The position numbers and the translations under genes were made by a program. Under the pieces are notes generated by a model. That model was not told the origin of the DNA. It did no database searches and saw only the letters and a list, made by a program, of their open reading frames with translations. This document shows, piece by piece, positions 19,187-27,148 of a stretch of 64,000 nt of DNA (position 1 is the first letter of the stretch; every line of letters begins with the position of its first letter). Source of the DNA: Ignavibacteriales bacterium (GTDB lineage: Bacteria > Bacteroidota > Ignavibacteria > Ignavibacteriales > Ignavibacteriaceae); NCBI GenBank assembly GCA_015709675.1, contig CP054182.1, positions 3,637,448 through 3,701,447 on the forward strand, read 5' to 3'.

Positions 19187-19849
19187 ATGATGCTGGAACT
19201 CAGGAAAATATTCTTACTTGCGCTTGCCGGACTGCTTTTATCCGCCCCCGGGGTTAATGCCCAGGGTATTGGTGAAATGGCCCCCGAAAAAGAGCCGATC
19301 GTCTTCCCGGAGAACTCCTGGGGGGTTGACCTCCTTTTTGGAGAAGGTGGCTTCGGACTGGGCACCTTTTACCGGAAACAGCTTAACAGCAGTTTTACCT
19401 TTTTCGCCGATTTTTCCATCTCCGAAACCAAGGATGACAAGGAAATTGAATACATTGACTATTACGGCCAGCCGATTGTATTCGGCAAAAAGAACCGTCT
19501 GCTGCTCATGCCTCTGAATTTCGGGGCACATTACCGGTTGTTCGACCAGGTCCTGAGCGATAACCTGCGGCCTTACATCAATTTTGGCTTTGGCCCCTCC
19601 ATGATCGTGACCACCCCCTACTCCCGTGAGTTTTTTAACTCTCTGGGCTACGCTCAGGCAAAATACACTGCCGGCGGTTATATCGGCTTCGGAGCCAATT
19701 TCGGCCTGGATAAAGAGAATCTGGTCGGTATTAACCTGCGCTACTATGTTGTCCGCTTCTTTGACGAAGGGGTGGAAAGTCTCTACGGCAAATTCAAAAA
19801 AGATGTCGGCGGATTTTACCTGACTATCAACATCGGCTCGCAGTATTGA
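19187..19849 (+). CDS. Outer-membrane beta-barrel-like protein
   Basis: 220 aa from the ATG at 19187 (a second ATG follows at once; an upstream in-frame TTG at 19169 would place charged residues before the signal peptide). The signal peptide LRKIFLLALAGLLLSAPG ends near NAQG. The mature part alternates aromatic and polar residues (GFGLGTFYRKQLNSSFTFFA, later NLRYYVVRFF) and ends in YLTINIGSQY, as expected of a small barrel of the OmpW/OmpA-like 8-strand type. No specific family was recognised. It overlaps the next gene by 4 bp (TTGA). Confidence 0.7.
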   Translation: MMLELRKIFLLALAGLLLSAPGVNAQGIGEMAPEKEPIVFPENSWGVDLLFGEGGFGLGTFYRKQLNSSFTFFADFSISETKDDKEIEYIDYYGQPIVFGKKNRLLLMPLNFGAHYRLFDQVLSDNLRPYINFGFGPSMIVTTPYSREFFNSLGYAQAKYTAGGYIGFGANFGLDKENLVGINLRYYVVRFFDEGVESLYGKFKKDVGGFYLTINIGSQY

Positions 19850-20568
19850 GCGTGGAGCATTTCAGGGGATTCTCCAAAAAAACCTTTGCCTTTCTGGCAG
19901 GCATTGAAAAGAACAACAACAAGGACTGGTTCGATGCCAGCCGCGATATATACGATCAGGAGATAGTCGCTCCGGCAAAAGCATTCGTTACCGATATCGG
20001 GGAGTTCTTCCGGCTACTTTCTCCCGGCATCAGGACCGCTCCGAAGTTCAATGAAACTTTGATGCGCATGAATAATGATATGCGTTTCTCAAAAGGGAAT
20101 CCCTACCGCCCCTATTTCCTTATCCACTTTGGGCGCTTTAAGCTTGATTCAGAGTTTTATATATTCCTGGATAAAAAGGGCATTGATATCGGGCTCTTTC
20201 TGAATAAATCCAAAGGAGAAGAATTTTACTTCAGGCAGAATATGGAAACAAAGCGGGAATTCATGACGGAGATCTTTGACCGCTGCGGCATCAGCGGAAA
20301 ATTTTCTCTCATGAAACTTGACAAAATGCCTGAGATGATGCACCAGAAATTTATTCCCCGTAAACACTATGATGATCTGCTCAAACTGAAGTTCGCACTC
20401 ATCGAAAAACATTATCCCCTTACCAGCCGTATCACCACCTCAGCTTCATTAGTTACCGAGGCCATTAAGATATTTTCCCGTTTATATCCTGTTTATTGTT
20501 TTTCCGTTTCCGATAAACCCGAAAAACTGATCAGCGACTTCGAAAACAAACTCGGAATACCGGAGTAA
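19846..20568 (+). CDS. DUF2461 (TIGR02453) family protein
   Basis: About 240 aa with the family's N-terminal pattern FLAGIEKNNNKDWFDASRD and the later NETLMRMNNDMRFSKGNPY plus KFIPRKHYDDLL. The family is widespread in Bacteroidota and has no established biochemical function. It starts with TTG at 19846 overlapping the previous stop as TTGA, or with GTG at 19852. No signal peptide, so cytosolic. Confidence 0.8.
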   Translation: MSVEHFRGFSKKTFAFLAGIEKNNNKDWFDASRDIYDQEIVAPAKAFVTDIGEFFRLLSPGIRTAPKFNETLMRMNNDMRFSKGNPYRPYFLIHFGRFKLDSEFYIFLDKKGIDIGLFLNKSKGEEFYFRQNMETKREFMTEIFDRCGISGKFSLMKLDKMPEMMHQKFIPRKHYDDLLKLKFALIEKHYPLTSRITTSASLVTEAIKIFSRLYPVYCFSVSDKPEKLISDFENKLGIPE

Positions 20569-20612
20569 AATTAGTAGTTAGGAGTTCGTAAACAGGGAAG
20601 ATATATTGACAA

Positions 20613-21010
20613 AAGCCGCAGCGGTGATATATCGTTTCTGTCAGTTAAGATTATATATATCTTTCCCGCGTATAGAACAAACCTCATCCCCAGCCCTTCT
20701 CCTTGGAAAGGAGAAGGGAGCCGGAACCCAAGCCGGGTAGCGGCGATATATTAATAACACGCCACATCAACGACATAACCAAACCCGCAGCGCGGGTGAC
20801 CCGTTAATAGAAATTCGATCAAAATCCACGCAGTTTAACCCGCAGCGCGGGTGACCCGTTAATAGAATTTCAATCACCCCACCAATCCCAAGCCGCGTAG
20901 CGGCGGCATATTAATAACACACCGCATCAGCCACACACCCAAGCCGCGTAGCGGCGACATATTAATAACACGCCACATCAACCACGCACCAAAAGCCGCG
21001 TAGCGACGGC
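20613..21010. repeat. Cluster of two families of short hairpin repeats
   Basis: Family A centres on GCCGC-GTA-GCGGC followed by a 'gacATATTAATAACAC' tail. Its cores are at 20732-20744 (one mismatch), 20892-20904, 20943-20955 and 20995-21007 (one mismatch), with 51-52 bp between the last three. A shorter relative lies at 20613-20630. Family B centres on ACCCGC-AGC-GCGGGT followed by GACCCGTTAATAGAA. Its 40-bp units are at 20782-20821 and 20837-20876 and differ at two positions. Both families share the order hairpin, short linker, TTAATA tail. No ORF spans them. They resemble REP-type palindromic repeats; function unknown. Confidence 0.8.
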
Positions 21011-21099
21011 ATATTTCTGGACTACACACATTCTTCCCTGATACGATGTGTTCCCAGTTCTTCCCCTAGACGCCGCCTCCCCCATTCTTCCCAGAGACG

Positions 21100-21260
21100 A
21101 CGTAAATGCTAAATATTTTTACAAATAAAACATCCGGCAAGCATTTGCATCGTCTTTACGAAAAACAACACCGGTCCTTCTGTAAAGACGATGCAATCAC
21201 TATATAAAATGTATATAAACACAATACCCCTGTGATTGCGTCGTCTCATTGCGTAATGTG
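21100..21260. repeat. Inverted-repeat element between DUF2461 and thioredoxin-like genes
   Basis: A perfect 14-bp inverted repeat, TGCATCGTCTTTAC (21146-21159) and GTAAAGACGATGCA (21182-21195), with a 22-bp spacer. Related fragments flank it: AGACGACGTAAATGC near 21104 and GATTGCGTCGTCTCATTGCG near 21235. The composition recalls the degenerate CGTCATTGCGAG / GCAATC-type dispersed repeats seen in many environmental genomes. No coding sequence. Confidence 0.55.
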
Positions 21261-21338
21261 GTTATGGCATCCCAGTTGTCTAAAAAAATCTCTTCTCTTG
21301 TCAGTTTTCAATTATCAATTTCCATTCTCCATTATCAA

Positions 21339-21875
21339 TTAATTTTTCCATTTTATGCTGCACCCCACCGCGTAGGTTTCGGGGACGGAGACTTCTTTCC
21401 CTTCAAGCAGTTCGTTTAATGCATCTTCAAGATATCTGGTCTGCACCCGTTCCGGTTCGCGCCAGTTGTCATCTATCTTTCCGGTGTACACCAGCCGCCG
21501 TTCATGGTTAAATACATATAACTGCGGTGTCGCCGATGCTCCGAATACGCGCGCGGTTTCCTGAGTTTCATCGCGCAGATAGATAAAGTTAAACTGCTTT
21601 TCTTCCGCACACTTTTTCATTTCCTCAAAAGAGTCTTCCGGATAGGAAGCAGAGTCATTCGGGTTGATAGCAATAATCTGCACCCCTTTTGCCCCGTAGC
21701 GTGCCTGAATATCCTTTATCCTCTCCTCGTACGCCTGAACATAGGGGCAGTGGTTGCAGCTGAAAATTACTGCCAGTATCGGTTTTCCGGCAAAATCACC
21801 GGATTCATATGTTTTGCCGTCAACCGCGGGGAGTCTGAAGTGAGGCATCAGGTCAGTTAAGCTGAGTTCTGACAT
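21339..21875 (-). CDS. Thioredoxin-like / peroxiredoxin-fold protein
   Basis: 178 aa with a thioredoxin fold of the AhpC-TSA/ResA type. The redox motif is CNHC (residues 40-43) in AVIFSCNHCPYVQAYEERI, and the cis-Pro stretch is SATPQLYVFN. There is no signal peptide, so it is probably cytosolic. The ATG at 21875 is chosen because AAAGGGTG lies a short distance upstream; the alternative GTG at 21884 overlaps that motif. Likely a thiol oxidoreductase; its partner is unknown. It is a single gene, divergent from the M14 peptidase. Confidence 0.85.
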   Translation of the reverse strand: MSELSLTDLMPHFRLPAVDGKTYESGDFAGKPILAVIFSCNHCPYVQAYEERIKDIQARYGAKGVQIIAINPNDSASYPEDSFEEMKKCAEEKQFNFIYLRDETQETARVFGASATPQLYVFNHERRLVYTGKIDDNWREPERVQTRYLEDALNELLEGKEVSVPETYAVGCSIKWKN

Positions 21876-21963
21876 TTTGATCACCCTTTCTGTATCATGA
21901 TTTCATTTCCGTTAAATTAATCATTATTTTACTTCTGCTAAAAGAAAACCCTTTACGGCAGTC

Positions 21964-23421
21964 ATGAAACATATCCTCTTTATATTTTTTGTAACGGTGT
22001 TTGCAATGAAAGCTCATGCGCAGAATTTCGCCAATGATCTCTATCATGCTTACGGTAATTATCTGGAACGGTCAATCCAGACCAGACGCTTCCCTCCGGA
22101 TGATTATATGAAACTGATGGAACAGTTTGTTCAGTCCGGACTTCTCTCAAAAGAGAATCTTGGCAGATCAGTCTCAGGCAGGGAGCTAAACCTCTACCGC
22201 TGGGGCAGGGGGGAGACCCGCATCTTCCTCTGGTCACAGATGCACGGGGATGAAGCAACCGCCTCGCTTGCGCTGCTGGATATATTTCACTTTCTTGCCG
22301 ATACACACTCCTTCCGGCACGACAGGCAGATAATGCACGATGCTGTTTCCCTGTATATACTCCCGCTGGTGAACCCTGACGGCGCTGATGATTTCACCCG
22401 GCGCAACAGCATTGCCATTGATCTTAACCGGGATGCTCTCAGGCTCACTACCCCTGAAGCCAGAATCCTGATGGAGACCTATCTCCGGCTAAAGCCCCAT
22501 TACGCTTTTAATCTTCATGATCAGCAGCCGCGGTACTCCGCAGGCAACTCGCATAACGTGGCAGCTATTTCATTTCTGGCCCCTGCACCCGATCAGGAAA
22601 AAACCATTACCCCGAACCGCCTCCTGGCTATGAAGGCAATTTCAGGAATGACGGAGGTTCTTAATAAAATCATCCCCGGCCATACAGCTAAATATGATGA
22701 TACCTTTGAACCACGGGCATTTGGTGATAATTTCCAGAAACTCGGCGGCGCGACCATTCTTATTGAATCAGGAGGCTGGCCCGGTGACCCCGAAAAGCAG
22801 TTCATCCGTAAGCTCAATTTTATCATCATGCTCGAGGCTTTTCACAGAATAAGCCGCGGTGGTGTTGAGCTCCTTTCAACAGAGCTCTATGACGCACTCC
22901 CCTTTAACGATACCCGTCTGTTTGATGTTATCTACCGAAACTGTTCCTATCTGGTTGATGGTCAGCGTTTTACCGTTGATATTGCCGTTAACCGCTATGA
23001 ATCCGTTCAGCCCGATGGTAAACTGATGGGTTATTCTGAAGTTGAAGAAATCGGCGACCTTTCCGTGTTTTACGGGATGGAAGAGTATGACTTCAACGGC
23101 TATGAAATTACCGCGGGGTCTTTGCCCGAAAAGCTTTACTCTCTCCAGGAACTCACCCCCGAGGTTGTTTCCGGATTGCACAAGCAGGGTTTTCACACAG
23201 TTCGAACAAATGCCAGGAAACTTGGCGGGAATTTTAGTAAATTAGGAGTTAATCTTATACTGAATTCCGAAAGAGAGCTTCCTGACCGGCTGATGCTGAA
23301 CAGGAATGCAAGTTTTGTGGTCCGGAAGGACTCAAAACCTATTTACCTGGTTATTAACGGATACCTTCTCTATCCCTCAACGGGAGCCGGCTTTGTAAGA
23401 AATGGTACTATCATCAAATAA
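21964..23421 (+). CDS. Secreted M14-family zinc carboxypeptidase
   Basis: 485 aa with a cleavable signal peptide (residues 1-20, ending AHAQ). The zinc site is MHGDEATA (H94, E97) with a third ligand in FNLHDQQ around residue 185. The substrate carboxylate-binding region is LVNPDGADDFTRRN, and the catalytic Glu is probably in ILIESGGWPGDP near residue 269. The C-terminal third is unassigned. Expected to trim C-terminal residues of peptides outside the cytoplasm. The sigma factor gene follows after 8 bp, suggesting one transcript. Confidence 0.85.
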   Translation: MKHILFIFFVTVFAMKAHAQNFANDLYHAYGNYLERSIQTRRFPPDDYMKLMEQFVQSGLLSKENLGRSVSGRELNLYRWGRGETRIFLWSQMHGDEATASLALLDIFHFLADTHSFRHDRQIMHDAVSLYILPLVNPDGADDFTRRNSIAIDLNRDALRLTTPEARILMETYLRLKPHYAFNLHDQQPRYSAGNSHNVAAISFLAPAPDQEKTITPNRLLAMKAISGMTEVLNKIIPGHTAKYDDTFEPRAFGDNFQKLGGATILIESGGWPGDPEKQFIRKLNFIIMLEAFHRISRGGVELLSTELYDALPFNDTRLFDVIYRNCSYLVDGQRFTVDIAVNRYESVQPDGKLMGYSEVEEIGDLSVFYGMEEYDFNGYEITAGSLPEKLYSLQELTPEVVSGLHKQGFHTVRTNARKLGGNFSKLGVNLILNSERELPDRLMLNRNASFVVRKDSKPIYLVINGYLLYPSTGAGFVRNGTIIK

Positions 23422-23429
23422 AGATTTTC

Positions 23430-24020
23430 ATGAGCAAAACGTATAATAGTCAGGACCCTCTTTACGCTGACTTTGAGCGTGAGGCAGTGCCCCACATGGA
23501 TGCACTCCATAATTTCGCCCTGCGGCTTACCGGCGATGAGGATGACGCAAACGACCTTCTTCAGGAAACCTACCTGAGAGCATTCCGTTTCTTTGATAAA
23601 TTCGAGAAAGGAACCAACTGCAAGGCATGGTTGTTTCGCATAATGAAGAACTCGTACATCAATGCCTACCAGAAAAAGAAGAAAACCCCGGTACAGCTCG
23701 ATTACGAGGAAGTAGAAAAATATTATGAGAATGTTAAACCATCCAATCCTGATGAAGCTCACCTTACAGCAGATACATTTGAGAATCTCCTCGATGATGA
23801 AGTTTCCCAGGCAATTGCAAAACTGCCGGAGGATTTCAGAACAGTGATTATACTCACTGATATTGAAGGATTTACCTATGAGGAAGTCGCGGAATTTGTT
23901 GACTGCCCTATAGGCACCGTACGCTCCCGGCTGCACCGCGCGCGCAAAATGCTTTATACAGAGCTGCAAGATTACGCTCAGGAAAAAGGTTATCTCAGCA
24001 GTGATGAGAGGATGGCTTGA
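23430..24020 (+). CDS. ECF-type RNA polymerase sigma factor
   Basis: 196 aa with only regions 2 and 4, as in extracytoplasmic-function sigma factors. Region 2 runs over about 20-95 (NDLLQETYLRAFRFFDKFEKG, AWLFRIMKNSYIN). Region 4 runs over about 130-185 (LPEDFRTVIILTDIEGFTYE, GTVRSRLHRARKML). The gene stop overlaps the anti-sigma start as TTGA, the usual pairing for an ECF sigma and its regulator. Stimulus unknown. The neighbouring UspA and secreted peptidase suggest an envelope or general stress role, by inference only. Confidence 0.93.
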   Translation: MSKTYNSQDPLYADFEREAVPHMDALHNFALRLTGDEDDANDLLQETYLRAFRFFDKFEKGTNCKAWLFRIMKNSYINAYQKKKKTPVQLDYEEVEKYYENVKPSNPDEAHLTADTFENLLDDEVSQAIAKLPEDFRTVIILTDIEGFTYEEVAEFVDCPIGTVRSRLHRARKMLYTELQDYAQEKGYLSSDERMA

Positions 24021-24844
24021 GCAGGGATATCAGATTTTCAATAACCGCGCTTGTTGACGGTGAAATAAACGATCAGCAGGAAGCTGAAAAACTGCGCAGC
24101 ATCATCTCCGCGGATAAAGAACTTGCCGTTGAGTATGAAGTTCAGAGCGCCATTAAAAAAACCGTACGCAGCCGCTGCGCGTTTCATCCCTGCCCTGAGG
24201 ATGTAAAAAACAGAATCCTGAATGAAATTAAAAGATCAGGCGGGCAGAAAAAAACCACTGTTCTTTACCCCCGCTTCACCATTAGTGCGGCAGCAGCAGC
24301 AGTTATTTTAATCGGGTTTTTCATTCTGAACAGTCTTACAGCCAGTGAGAATCTTATCGCTCTGCAAAGCGGTGATAACAATATGATTGTGCAGGCGGTA
24401 ACAAACTTCTCGAGTATTAAAGCCGGCAAGCTTACCCCGCAGATTGTAACAGCTGATGCAGAAAAGATACAGTCGTTCTTTGCCGAAAAAGGTGTGGTTT
24501 ATGCAACTGCCATTCCTGCGGTTAAAGGGTGTTCACTTCTCGGCGGAGTGGTTTCAGAAGACAGAGGAGAAAAGCTTGCTCATCATGTGTATGCTGATCC
24601 TGAAGGAAAACTGATTTATGTGTTCCAGGCAGATGAAGCACATTTCCTGCTCAAAAAAACTTTGGCACTTTCTGATGAACTGTGGGAAAAACTTGAATCT
24701 GAAAATGCCTACTTTGCTGAAAGAGACAGTTACTCGCTTGCGGTTTTCCGGAGCGGCAGAAATATTTCTACCATCGTCTCTGATCAGAAACTTGCTACCC
24801 TGAAGGAAGAACTTTCATCATATTACACCAACGGAGTCAACTGA
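24017..24844 (+). CDS. Probable membrane-bound anti-sigma factor
   Basis: 275 aa beginning at TTG 24017, preceded by GAGAGGATGG; the 4-bp overlap with the sigma gene supports this start. The N-terminal 75 residues have the anti-sigma pattern ITALVDGEINDQQEAEKL. The canonical zinc motif HxxxCxxC is not seen; instead C54-A-F-H57-P-C59 is present. One membrane helix lies at about 87-108 (TISAAAAAVILIGFFILNSL). The remaining roughly 165 residues would be extracytoplasmic and contain a VYATAIPAVKGCSLLGGVV stretch of unknown fold. Proposed to hold the adjacent ECF sigma at the membrane. Confidence 0.8.
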   Translation: MSRDIRFSITALVDGEINDQQEAEKLRSIISADKELAVEYEVQSAIKKTVRSRCAFHPCPEDVKNRILNEIKRSGGQKKTTVLYPRFTISAAAAAVILIGFFILNSLTASENLIALQSGDNNMIVQAVTNFSSIKAGKLTPQIVTADAEKIQSFFAEKGVVYATAIPAVKGCSLLGGVVSEDRGEKLAHHVYADPEGKLIYVFQADEAHFLLKKTLALSDELWEKLESENAYFAERDSYSLAVFRSGRNISTIVSDQKLATLKEELSSYYTNGVN

Positions 24845-24845
24845 T

Positions 24846-25304
24846 ATGGTAACTATTTCCAACATTCTCCTTTCAACTGATTTTAGTGATTTTTCACTCT
24901 CGGCTGCAGACTATGCCGTAACCCTTGCAAAGCAGAATAATGCATCTCTGCACCTGCTGCACGTAATTGAGAAAACCCCGCCAATTCTGGCAATCCGCTC
25001 CCTTGATCTTTCCGAAGATGCCATCATGAAAAGCATCCTTTCAGAAGCACAGGAAAACCTTGACCGGGTGGTTAAGAAGCTGGAATCTGAATCAGGCCTG
25101 ACTATTAAAGCGTCAGTAGTCCGCGGGATTGACTATCAGGAAATTGTTGACTATTCGGCTGATAATAACATTGATATGATAGTTATAGCCACACATGGCA
25201 GAACCGGTCTTCTGCATACCCTGATCGGTTCGGTAGCTGAAAAAGTAATCCGATATTCTAAAGTGCCGGTTTTGGTGGTAACACCGGGAGAGTCAAAATC
25301 CTGA
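24846..25304 (+). CDS. Universal stress protein (UspA family)
   Basis: 152 aa, a single Usp domain. N-terminal ILLSTDFSDFS is the first strand with its phosphate-loop acidic residues. C-terminal ATHGRTGLLHTLIGS corresponds to the ATP-binding pattern G-2x-G-9x-G-S with Ala in place of the first Gly, followed by VPVLVV. It starts 1 bp after the anti-sigma stop, so it shares the sigma/anti-sigma transcript. Confidence 0.92.
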   Translation: MVTISNILLSTDFSDFSLSAADYAVTLAKQNNASLHLLHVIEKTPPILAIRSLDLSEDAIMKSILSEAQENLDRVVKKLESESGLTIKASVVRGIDYQEIVDYSADNNIDMIVIATHGRTGLLHTLIGSVAEKVIRYSKVPVLVVTPGESKS

Positions 25305-25347
25305 TTCTCAAGAAACAGGCTCCTTACCGCATCTCCGTTTTTGTTCT

Positions 25348-25369
25348 GTCCGGGTATCAGTACCCGGAC
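25348..25369. other. Perfect 9-bp hairpin without T-tract
   Basis: GTCCGGGTA-TCAG-TACCCGGAC lies 44 bp after the uspA stop. There is no T-run on either strand, so it does not look like a standard intrinsic terminator. It may stabilise the 3' end of the upstream mRNA. Confidence 0.45.
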
Positions 25370-25491
25370 ACCCCGACTGATAGTGCCGGGATTTCACCAT
25401 TTCACTCCGCACTCTCCCGAAATCACCCCTCAAGTTGGTTTTCAGGTAATGATTTAGTAACTTTAAAGTCTATTTTTTTTACGGCATTGTA

Positions 25492-25872
25492 ATGGCAAAA
25501 ACTAAAAACATCGAATACTATTGTAAATTCTGTCAGTCGGTTACCAAAATGGAACGGACCGCGGAAATTGTCAGCGGGGATGAGAACAAGGTGTGGGCAA
25601 AGTGCAAAAAGTGCCGTCAGAAAATGATTGTAGATCTTACGCAGTATGAAGAAGCGGTCAGAAGCAAAGTCCCGGAACTTGATACCGCAACCGGAATTAC
25701 CTATTCCCCCATGCGGTCATATAACGTGGGAGACTCCCTCTTCCATGAAAAACTGAACGATTTCGGCGTGGTTGTTTCCAAAGAAACCACCTCCGGCGGA
25801 AGAAGCTCAATTGTCGTAAAATTTCAGAATTCAGGCGAAAAAAAATTAATCGAAACAATAAATCCACAGTAA
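25492..25872 (+). CDS. Small zinc-ribbon protein with a C-terminal UvrD-tail-like (Tudor-type) segment
   Basis: 126 aa. The N-terminal zinc ribbon uses C11-x2-C14 and C38-x2-C41. The C-terminal part (about 72-122, YNVGDSLFHEKLNDFGVVVS followed by VKFQNSGEKKLIE) resembles the small Tudor-like domain at the end of UvrD/PcrA helicases, which contacts RNA polymerase. I do not recognise the gene as a named family. It sits 16 bp before rpsU in the same direction, so a link to transcription or translation is plausible but inferred. A TAACTTTA box with TTGG 19 nt upstream (about 25435-25467) may be the promoter. Confidence 0.75.
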   Translation: MAKTKNIEYYCKFCQSVTKMERTAEIVSGDENKVWAKCKKCRQKMIVDLTQYEEAVRSKVPELDTATGITYSPMRSYNVGDSLFHEKLNDFGVVVSKETTSGGRSSIVVKFQNSGEKKLIETINPQ

Positions 25873-25888
25873 AAGGCAGGTGAAATAA

Positions 25889-26083
25889 GTGGTAGGTATT
25901 ACCTTACAGGAAAACGAGAATATTGATAAGGCGTTAAAGCGCTTTAAGAAAAAATATGAACGTTCCGGTGTACTGAAGGAGTTCAAGAAAAGAACATTCT
26001 TCGTAAAACCTTCTGTTAAAAAGAGAATGGAAAAGATTAAAGCTGCACGCAGAGCGTACAGAATGGATCAGCTTTCAGACTAA
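25889..26083 (+). CDS. rpsU: 30S ribosomal protein S21
   Basis: 64 aa, small-subunit protein near the anti-Shine-Dalgarno end of 16S rRNA. ENENIDKALKRFKKKYERSG and KKRTFFVKPSVKKR are diagnostic. It starts with GTG, preceded by AGGCAGGTGA; the initial VGITLQENE fits the family. A strong terminator follows at 26096. Confidence 0.95.
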   Translation: MVGITLQENENIDKALKRFKKKYERSGVLKEFKKRTFFVKPSVKKRMEKIKAARRAYRMDQLSD

Positions 26084-26095
26084 TTTTCAGAATTC

Positions 26096-26134
26096 AGGGA
26101 ACCTGACTCCTGCTGATCAGGTTCCCTTCTTTTT
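26096..26134 (+). terminator. Rho-independent terminator of rpsU
   Basis: An 11-bp perfect stem AGGGAACCTGA / TCAGGTTCCCT (26096-26106 and 26117-26127) with a 10-nt loop, followed by TCTTTTT. Twelve bp after the rpsU stop. Confidence 0.9.
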
Positions 26135-26170
26135 CAATCATCAGCTTCCCCCTCCGATTACTTATTCCCC

Positions 26171-27046
26171 TTAGAGACTGATAGGCGACTCCGCTCTGCG
26201 TCTTTTTAAATAATACTTTTCAAGGTGTTTTGTTATCACATCGTATGCTTCATCAACCGTATTGCAGAACTTAAAGAGATCAAGATCCTCTTTATTAATC
26301 ATGCCGTGCTCTACCAGAGTATCCCAGTTAACAAGAGATTTCCAGTATTTTTCGTCATACACCACAATGCTTAGCTTTTTCTTAATCTTCAGGGTCTGAA
26401 CCAGAGTCAGGATTTCAAAGAGCTCATCCATAGTGCCGAATCCGCCCGGGAATGCCACCAGCGCTTTTGCCAGATACGCAAACCAGAACTTTCTCATAAA
26501 GAAATAATGGAAATCAAAAGAAAGCTGCTGAGTGACGTATTTATTTCCGGACTGCTCAAAGGGAAGACTGATATTCAGTCCGACAGAGTATCCTCCTGCT
26601 GCTTTGGCTCCTTTGTTTGCTGCCTCCATTAACCCGGGGCCTCCCCCTGTGCACACAATAAAGCGCTTTTCATCCAGTCCAAGATCAATAGACCAGCGGG
26701 TAATTCTCAGCGAAAGTTCAACAGCATCTTCATAATATTTGGACATATCAAGCAGCACCTGGCTTTTACGCAGCTGTTCCGCAAAGTTCGGTGTGGATTT
26801 TGGATCTGATGATTTTATCTTATTGTAATTTTTCAGGGCATCCTTGCGGGGCAGCAACCGGGCTGAACCGAAGAAAACAATAGTATCCCAGACGTTAAGT
26901 TTGCGGAAACGGGCTTCAGGTTCAACATATTCTGACATAATCCTGATCAGACGAGCATCAGGAGAGTGGAGGAATTCCAGACTTTCGTATGCTTTCAGCT
27001 TCTTTTTTTCTTCTGCCATACTTTTACCAGATTTTTTACTATTCAT
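26171..27046 (-). CDS. LOG-family Rossmann-fold protein (TIGR00730-like)
   Basis: 291 aa. VCTGGGPGLMEAANKGA (around residues 131-147) and the family signature PGGFGTMDE (200-208) identify the LONELY GUY / former 'lysine decarboxylase' family. Members hydrolyse nucleoside 5'-monophosphates, some giving free cytokinin-type bases. The long form here carries about 50 extra basic N-terminal residues. No operon partner; divergent from the PBP4 gene. Confidence 0.88.
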   Translation of the reverse strand: MNSKKSGKSMAEEKKKLKAYESLEFLHSPDARLIRIMSEYVEPEARFRKLNVWDTIVFFGSARLLPRKDALKNYNKIKSSDPKSTPNFAEQLRKSQVLLDMSKYYEDAVELSLRITRWSIDLGLDEKRFIVCTGGGPGLMEAANKGAKAAGGYSVGLNISLPFEQSGNKYVTQQLSFDFHYFFMRKFWFAYLAKALVAFPGGFGTMDELFEILTLVQTLKIKKKLSIVVYDEKYWKSLVNWDTLVEHGMINKEDLDLFKFCNTVDEAYDVITKHLEKYYLKRRRAESPISL

Positions 27047-27148
27047 AAATGATTGAATTACTTATATTTAGATTCACTTTGCTCATTATTCACTTGAAGG
27101 GTGTTCGTGGTGGTCACCGTTAAAATGAATTAACAAGACTCTAAAGGT

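Noticed and set aside
20613-21010. CRISPR array
   Set aside because: The repeats are near-tandem palindromes with similar, not unique, intervals and no cas genes nearby.
25348-25369. Intrinsic terminator after uspA
   Set aside because: A perfect hairpin, but no T-run on either strand; listed only as a hairpin.
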